Source: Nocardioides scoriae
GTDB taxonomy: Bacteria > Actinomycetota > Actinomycetes > Propionibacteriales > Nocardioidaceae
Direction: 5' to 3'
Length of the DNA stretch: 64,000 bases
NCBI RefSeq assembly: GCF_900104965.1
Contig: NZ_LT629757.1
Location: 930,001 to 994,000, forward strand
Shown one piece after another: positions 59,489 to 64,000 of this stretch. The notes beneath the pieces are model-generated. The model was not told where the DNA came from, made no database searches, and was given only the letters and a program-made list of their open reading frames with translations. Every line of letters starts with the position of its first letter. The stretch's first letter is position 1. Position numbers and translations under genes: made by a program.

Positions 59489-60864
59489 TGACCGTCCGAC
59501 CCCAGCAGCTCGTCGAGCACGCCCTGGAGGCCAGCACCAGCGACGCCTGCGTCGTGCTGGTCGAGGACTCGACCTCCGCCAACCTGCGGTGGGCCAACAA
59601 CACGCTCACCACCAACGGCGTGATGCGCTCGACCGAGGTCACGGTGATCGCCTTCGCCGGCGCCGGCAACGCCTCGGTCAGCGGCAGTGCCGCCACCCCG
59701 GAGCAGGTGACGGCCCTCGTCGAGGCGGCCGACCGCGCCGCCGCCCTGGCCGAGGCCGCCGAGGACCGGGCCGACCTGGTCGCCGGTGACGCCGTCGCCG
59801 ACTGGGACGACGCCCCGGCCGAGACCTCGATCGAGGTCTTCGACCGCTTCGCGGGCGAGCTCGGCGAGGAGTTCACCCGCGCCGAGGCCGAGTCGCGCAT
59901 CCTCTACGGCTTCGTGTTCCACGAGGTGACCACCACCTACCTGGGGTCCTCGACCGGGCTGCGCCGCCGCCACGTGCAGCCCACCGGCCACTACGGCTGC
60001 ACCGGCAAGGACACCGGGCTGACCACCAGCGCCTGGGTCGGCGGCGCCACCCGCGACTTCGCCGACGTGTCCGCGACCCGGATGGCCTCCGACCTGGCCA
60101 CCCGCATCGGCTGGGGCGCCCGTCGCCTCGACCTGCCCGCGGGTCGCTACGACACCGTGCTGCCCCCGACCGCGGTCGCCGACCTGATGGTCGATGCCTA
60201 CTGGAGCCTCGGCGCCCGCACGGCCGCCGACGGGCAGAGCGTGTTCTCCCGCCCCGGCGGCGGCACCCGGATCGGCGAGCCCGTGGTCGCCCCCGGCGTC
60301 CAGCTCTTCTCCGACCCCGCCTACCCCGCGCTCGAGGCCGCGCCCTTCGTGCTGGCCGCGGGGTCCTCGGACCGCAGCAGCGTCTACGACAACGGCCTCC
60401 CGCTCGGTCGCACCTCGTGGATCGAGGACGGCCGGCTGGCGGCGCTGCAGCAGACCCGCCACACCGCCCGTCTCACCGGGCAGCCGACGACGACGGCCAT
60501 CGACAACGTGGTGCTGTCGGTCGACGGCGGCCGGGGCACCGACCTCGACCTCGCCGCGGGCCTCGACGACGGCCTGCTGCTGACCTGCCTGTGGTACATC
60601 CGCGAGGTCGACCCCCAGACCATGCTGCTGACCGGGCTGACCCGCGACGGCGTCTACAAGGTCGAGGGCGGGGAGATCGTCGGGGCGGTCAACAACTTCC
60701 GCTACAACGAGAGCCCGGTCGACCTGCTCAAGCGGTTCAGCCACGCCGGCGAGACGGTCCCGAGCTTCTCGCGCGAGTGGGGCGAGGACTTCTTCTCCCG
60801 CACCGCCACGCCTGCGCTGCGGGTGCCGGACTTCAACATGAGCTCGGTGTCCCAGGCGCTGTGA
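59488..60864 (+). CDS. tldE: TldE/PmbA-type subunit
   Basis: The 458-residue partner of TldD lacks the HExxxH motif, as expected for TldE/PmbA. It starts MTVRPQQLVEHALEASTSDACVVLV. Conserved parts are YLGSSTGLRRRHVQPTGHY and VDPQTMLLTGLTRDGVYKVEGGE. Overlapping start and stop codons with tldD suit the obligate dimer. Confidence 0.92.
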   Translation: MTVRPQQLVEHALEASTSDACVVLVEDSTSANLRWANNTLTTNGVMRSTEVTVIAFAGAGNASVSGSAATPEQVTALVEAADRAAALAEAAEDRADLVAGDAVADWDDAPAETSIEVFDRFAGELGEEFTRAEAESRILYGFVFHEVTTTYLGSSTGLRRRHVQPTGHYGCTGKDTGLTTSAWVGGATRDFADVSATRMASDLATRIGWGARRLDLPAGRYDTVLPPTAVADLMVDAYWSLGARTAADGQSVFSRPGGGTRIGEPVVAPGVQLFSDPAYPALEAAPFVLAAGSSDRSSVYDNGLPLGRTSWIEDGRLAALQQTRHTARLTGQPTTTAIDNVVLSVDGGRGTDLDLAAGLDDGLLLTCLWYIREVDPQTMLLTGLTRDGVYKVEGGEIVGAVNNFRYNESPVDLLKRFSHAGETVPSFSREWGEDFFSRTATPALRVPDFNMSSVSQAL

Positions 60865-60880
60865 GCCGCGGCGGTCCGCC

Positions 60881-61339
60881 TCAGCTGCCCCACCGGGTCG
60901 GCGGACCGGCCGCGAGCAGGCCGGTGAACACCACGGCCAGCATCGCCAGCACGACGACCCCGGCGAGGACGGGACGCCGCAGGCCACCGGCGACGAGCCG
61001 CTCGACGGGCCCCGAGGCCGTCGGCTCCCCCGCCAGGCGCCAGTGCTCCGGCAGCAGGCCGGCCCGCTCGGTCGACCGCTCGAACGGCACGGTCGCGTAG
61101 GGCACCACAGCGGAGACCAGCCCGAGCAGGGTGCGGCCCGCCGACCAGCGGGCGTCGACGGCGAGCAGGACCACCGTCGCGGCGTACGCCAGGAAGGCGA
61201 AGCCGTGCAGCCCGCCGCCGACGCGGACCAGGAGGTCGGTGGTCCCCGTGCCGTGCTCGAGCACCATGCCGAGCAGCAGCAGCGTCCAGGTCACCACCTC
61301 GGTAAGGGCGAGGGCGCGGAACAGGCGGCGGGGGGTCAT
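60881..61339 (-). CDS. DUF3817 membrane protein
   Basis: The 152-residue protein has four hydrophobic segments and the DUF3817 core LTEVVTWTLLLLGMVLEH and GGLHGFAFLAYAATVVLLA, ending with a further helix. Its function is unknown. The ATG at 61337-61339 overlaps the stop of the serine hydrolase gene (ATGA). Confidence 0.85.
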   Translation of the reverse strand: MTPRRLFRALALTEVVTWTLLLLGMVLEHGTGTTDLLVRVGGGLHGFAFLAYAATVVLLAVDARWSAGRTLLGLVSAVVPYATVPFERSTERAGLLPEHWRLAGEPTASGPVERLVAGGLRRPVLAGVVVLAMLAVVFTGLLAAGPPTRWGS

Positions 61340-62664
61340 CGGGCGGTCTCCTCGGTCGGCGAGTGGTCGGCGTCGTCGCGGTAGGGCTCGCGGGTGTAGA
61401 CGAAGGTCGCGCACTCGAGCCGGAGCACCGAGCCGTCCTCGCGGCGCACCACGTGCAGGGTCTCGCCGTGGTGGTAGCCGGCCTCGCCGACGATCCGGCC
61501 GTCGGGCGCCCGGGTGAACTGCTCGGCGATCGCCAGGCCCCGGGCGAGGTCGCGCCACTCCAGCCGGTCGGCGTGCCAGCGCACCTCGTAGGCCGAGCTG
61601 CCCCAGTGCCAGGTGCCGAGCAGCTCCAGTGCCCACGCGGGCACCTGCCGGGCCGGCACCCACGGGTCGAGGCGGCCGGGCGTGCGCGGACCGAGCAGCG
61701 CGCCGGCCAGCTCGGTGCCCGAGAAGCCGGTGGTGGCGTTGGTCAGCGCGACCACGCCGGTGCGGCGGACCGGGTCGACGAGCAGGGCCGACTGGAAGCC
61801 CGGCATCGAGCCGGTGTGGCCCACCAGCAGCCCGGCGGCGTACGGCGCGACGCGGACGCCGAGGCCGTACTCCGTCGCCGGGGCCACCGGCTGGCGCATC
61901 TCGCGCAGCGTGGGGGCGTCCAGCACGTCCGGGTGACCGTCGAGCAGGAAGCCGCCGAACCGGGCGAGGTCCTCGACGGTGCTCCACAGCTGGCCGGCCG
62001 GGGCCATGGCACCGGTGTCGTGGGCGGGCTCGGGCACGAGGGTGCCGGCCAGGTGGTGGACCGACCAGCCGGTCGCGGCCGGCGCCTCGGCGGCGTACGA
62101 CGTGCGCCGCAGGCCGAGCGGCTCCAGCACCCGCGTGGACACGAGCGTGCGCCAGGACGCGCCCCGCACCCGGGCGACGACCTCGCCGAGCAGGCCGTAG
62201 CCCAGGTTGGAGTAGTGGTGGTGCGTCCCGGGCTCGAAGACCGCCCCGGAGCCGTCGTTGGCCGCGAGCAGCTGCGCGACCGTGCCGCCGGGCGAGCGCT
62301 CCCACCACGGCCCGGCCGGCTCGCTCTGCATCCCCGCGGTGTGGGACAGCAGACCGCGGACGGTGGCGGCGGCGTACCTCCCGGCCTCGGGGACGAAGCG
62401 GCCCAGCGGGTCGTCGAGCGAGAGCAGCCCCTCGTCGCGGCACTGGAGCACCAGCACGGCCGTGAGGGTCTTGGTGATCGAGCCGATGCGGAACTGGGTG
62501 TCGGACGTCGCCGGGGACCCGGCGGCTCCGGTCCACCCGAGCCCCGAGGGCAGCCCGGGGTCGAGCAGCCCCGTCACCAGCGAGGGCAGCCGGCGCTCGG
62601 CCTGGTAGCGGTCGGTGACGGCCTGCAGGTGCTCGGCCCGTGGGGCCGGACCCGGCTGGGTCAC
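61336..62664 (-). CDS. Class C beta-lactamase-like serine hydrolase
   Basis: The 442-residue protein of the penicillin-binding/beta-lactamase class C fold has [10 protein letters not shown] (SxxK with the nucleophile Ser), [11 protein letters not shown] (YxN) and GHTGSMPGF (HTG, replacing KTG). HTG and the extra C-terminal domain suggest an esterase or D-aminopeptidase rather than a lactamase. No signal peptide is seen, so it is probably cytoplasmic. The GTG at 62662-62664 overlaps the gcvP stop. Confidence 0.85.
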   Translation of the reverse strand: MTQPGPAPRAEHLQAVTDRYQAERRLPSLVTGLLDPGLPSGLGWTGAAGSPATSDTQFRIGSITKTLTAVLVLQCRDEGLLSLDDPLGRFVPEAGRYAAATVRGLLSHTAGMQSEPAGPWWERSPGGTVAQLLAANDGSGAVFEPGTHHHYSNLGYGLLGEVVARVRGASWRTLVSTRVLEPLGLRRTSYAAEAPAATGWSVHHLAGTLVPEPAHDTGAMAPAGQLWSTVEDLARFGGFLLDGHPDVLDAPTLREMRQPVAPATEYGLGVRVAPYAAGLLVGHTGSMPGFQSALLVDPVRRTGVVALTNATTGFSGTELAGALLGPRTPGRLDPWVPARQVPAWALELLGTWHWGSSAYEVRWHADRLEWRDLARGLAIAEQFTRAPDGRIVGEAGYHHGETLHVVRREDGSVLRLECATFVYTREPYRDDADHSPTEETAR

Positions 62665-64000
62665 TCGAAGGCCTCTAGCGGCGGGCACGAGCACTGCAGG
62701 TTGCGGTCGCCGTAGGCCTGGTCGATGCGGCCGACCGGGGGCCAGTACTTGTCCGGGTCCGGACCGGCCGGGTACGCCGCGAGCGCGGCCGGGTAGGCCC
62801 GCTCGCCGCCCTCGAGCAGCGAGGCCGCGGTGTGCGGGGCGCCCCGCAGCGGGGACTCCTCGGGGCTCCACTCCCCCGCCTCGACCCGGGCGATCTCGGC
62901 GCGGATGGCGATCATGGCCTCGCAGAAGCGGTCCAGCTCGTCGAGGTCCTCGCTCTCGGTCGGCTCGACCATGAGGGTGCCGGCGACGGGGAAGCTCATC
63001 GTCGGCGCGTGGAAGCCGTGGTCGACCAGCCGCTTGGCGACGTCGTCGACCGTCACGCCGCTCGCCTTGGCCAGCGGCCTCAGGTCGAGGATGCACTCGT
63101 GGGCGACGTGGTCCTGGTGGCCGCGGTAGAGCACCGGGAAGTGGTCCTCGAGCCGCGAGGCGACGTAGTTGGCCGCGAGCACCGCGACCGCCGTGGCCTG
63201 GGTGAGGCCCTCGGCGCCCATCATCCGCACGTAGGCCCACGAGATCGGCAGGATCCCCGCCGAGCCGTACGGCGCCGCGCTGATCGGGCCGATGCCCTCG
63301 CGACGGGCCTCGACCGGGTGGTCCGGGTGGCTGGGCAGGTACGGCGCCAGGTGGGCGCGCACGCCGACCGGACCGACGCCGGGGCCACCGCCGCCGTGCG
63401 GGATGCAGAACGTCTTGTGCAGGTTGAGGTGCGAGACGTCCCCGCCGAACTCGCCGGGCTTGGCGTAGCCGAGCAGCGCGTTGAGGTTGGCCCCGTCGAC
63501 GTAGACCTGGCCGCCGGCCTCGTGCACCACCTCGCACAGCTCGGAGATGGTGTCCTCGTAGGCCCCGTGGGTGGAGGGGTAGGTGACCATGATCGCGGCG
63601 AGGTCGTCGCGGTGGGTCTCGCACTGCGCCCGCAGGTCGTCCATGTCGACCGAGCCGTCCTCGGAGGACTTCACCACGACCACCTTCATGCCGGCCATCA
63701 CGGCCGAGGCGGCGTTGGTGCCGTGGGCCGACGACGGGATCAGGCACACCGTGCGCTGGTCGTCGCCGTTGGCCCGGTGGTAGCCGCGGATCGCCAGCAG
63801 GCCGGCCAGCTCGCCCTGCGACCCGGCGTTGGGCTGGATCGAGACCTCGTCGTACCCCGTGACGACGGCCAGCCAGGACTCGAGCTGGCCGATGAGGCGG
63901 TGGTAGCCGCGGGCGTCCTCGGCCGGCGCGAACGGGTGCAGGTCGGCGAAGCCGGGCAGGCTGACCGGCTCCATCTCGGTGGTGGCGTTGAGCTTCATGG
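62661..64000 (-). CDS. gcvP: Glycine dehydrogenase (GcvP), C-terminal part; 5' end beyond the window
   Basis: The last 446 or so residues of the P-protein of the glycine cleavage system are present. It decarboxylates glycine using PLP and passes the aminomethyl group to Gcv[19 protein letters not shown] holds the PLP lysine. [39 protein letters not shown] and [13 protein letters not shown] are family hallmarks. The first Met in the window (MKLNATTEM) is internal: full-length GcvP is about 950 residues, so roughly half lies past 64000. The stop overlaps the hydrolase GTG. Confidence 0.95.
   Translation of the reverse strand, partial: MKLNATTEMEPVSLPGFADLHPFAPAEDARGYHRLIGQLESWLAVVTGYDEVSIQPNAGSQGELAGLLAIRGYHRANGDDQRTVCLIPSSAHGTNAASAVMAGMKVVVVKSSEDGSVDMDDLRAQCETHRDDLAAIMVTYPSTHGAYEDTISELCEVVHEAGGQVYVDGANLNALLGYAKPGEFGGDVSHLNLHKTFCIPHGGGGPGVGPVGVRAHLAPYLPSHPDHPVEARREGIGPISAAPYGSAGILPISWAYVRMMGAEGLTQATAVAVLAANYVASRLEDHFPVLYRGHQDHVAHECILDLRPLAKASGVTVDDVAKRLVDHGFHAPTMSFPVAGTLMVEPTESEDLDELDRFCEAMIAIRAEIARVEAGEWSPEESPLRGAPHTAASLLEGGERAYPAALAAYPAGPDPDKYWPPVGRIDQAYGDRNLQCSCPPLEAFE

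Overview
The window is a very GC-rich chromosomal stretch from an actinobacterium, most likely a Nocardioides-like member of the Nocardioidaceae. The inference rests on frequent GTG starts, strong G/C preference at third codon positions, and actinobacterial markers: RbpA, a DUF5709 protein, a DinB/DUF664 (mycothiol-transferase type) protein, a PAS-ANTAR regulator, and many GTGA/ATGA stop-start overlaps. I see no rRNA, tRNA, intact insertion sequence, prophage or CRISPR array. The window begins inside a GAF-domain regulator and ends inside gcvP.

Layout. 1-4 kb: GAF regulator (partial) divergent from a flavin monooxygenase, then topoisomerase IB. 4-9.4 kb: a lysine-degradation block (kamA divergent from kdd-kamD-kamE-kal). 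9.8-16 kb: polyprenol-phosphate mannose synthase, FxsA, RbpA, and a reverse-strand run of ABC-F ATPase, glycerophosphodiesterase and MFS transporter. 16-17 kb: a gene-poor patch with a 52-bp tandem repeat array, two copies of a long hairpin, a 14-bp-stem hairpin and the remnant of a P-loop kinase gene. 17-24.5 kb: a MurA-like enzyme fused to an XRE helix-turn-helix with a palindrome just upstream of its start, then TerC behind a yybP-ykoY (manganese) riboswitch, a PhoD-type phosphatase, small membrane/acidic proteins, an aldo/keto reductase and a secreted CAP-domain protein. 24.5-30 kb: a MetX-like hydrolase, a thioesterase, and a reverse-strand run DUF1697-DUF2695-DinB-DMT transporter-GntR-GyrI-like. 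30.4-35.5 kb: a tightly coupled operon of a BrkB-type membrane protein and four carotenoid-modification genes (CrtA-like, CruF, glycosyltransferase, CrtI family). 35.5-43.5 kb: CDP-alcohol phosphatidyltransferase, RraA, MOSC, CinA, DksA/TraR, glutathione-independent formaldehyde dehydrogenase, PAS-ANTAR and an F420/NADP-type oxidoreductase. 44-47.6 kb: an OmpR-type two-component system divergent from two membrane-protein genes across a large inverted operator. 47.6-64 kb: SDR, methyltransferase, GNAT, lipoprotein cyclophilin, aldo/keto reductase, FdhD, SbcD-SbcC, TldD-TldE, DUF3817, a class C serine hydrolase and GcvP.

Functional links. KamA, KamDE, Kdd and Kal give four of the five core steps of beta-lysine catabolism to crotonyl-CoA; the keto-acid cleavage enzyme is not here. 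The carotenoid genes modify a C40/C50 backbone whose synthesis genes (crtE, crtB) lie elsewhere. SbcCD is a DNA-end/hairpin nuclease; TldD/TldE is a two-subunit metallopeptidase. Several transcription units carry visible operators (MurA-HTH, GntR, the two-component system, the GAF regulator).

The stretches most worth following up are the 15.98-16.57 kb repeat/hairpin array, the MurA-HTH fusion with its palindrome, the direct-plus-inverted operator at 45.3 kb, and the 22-bp inverted repeat after cinA.
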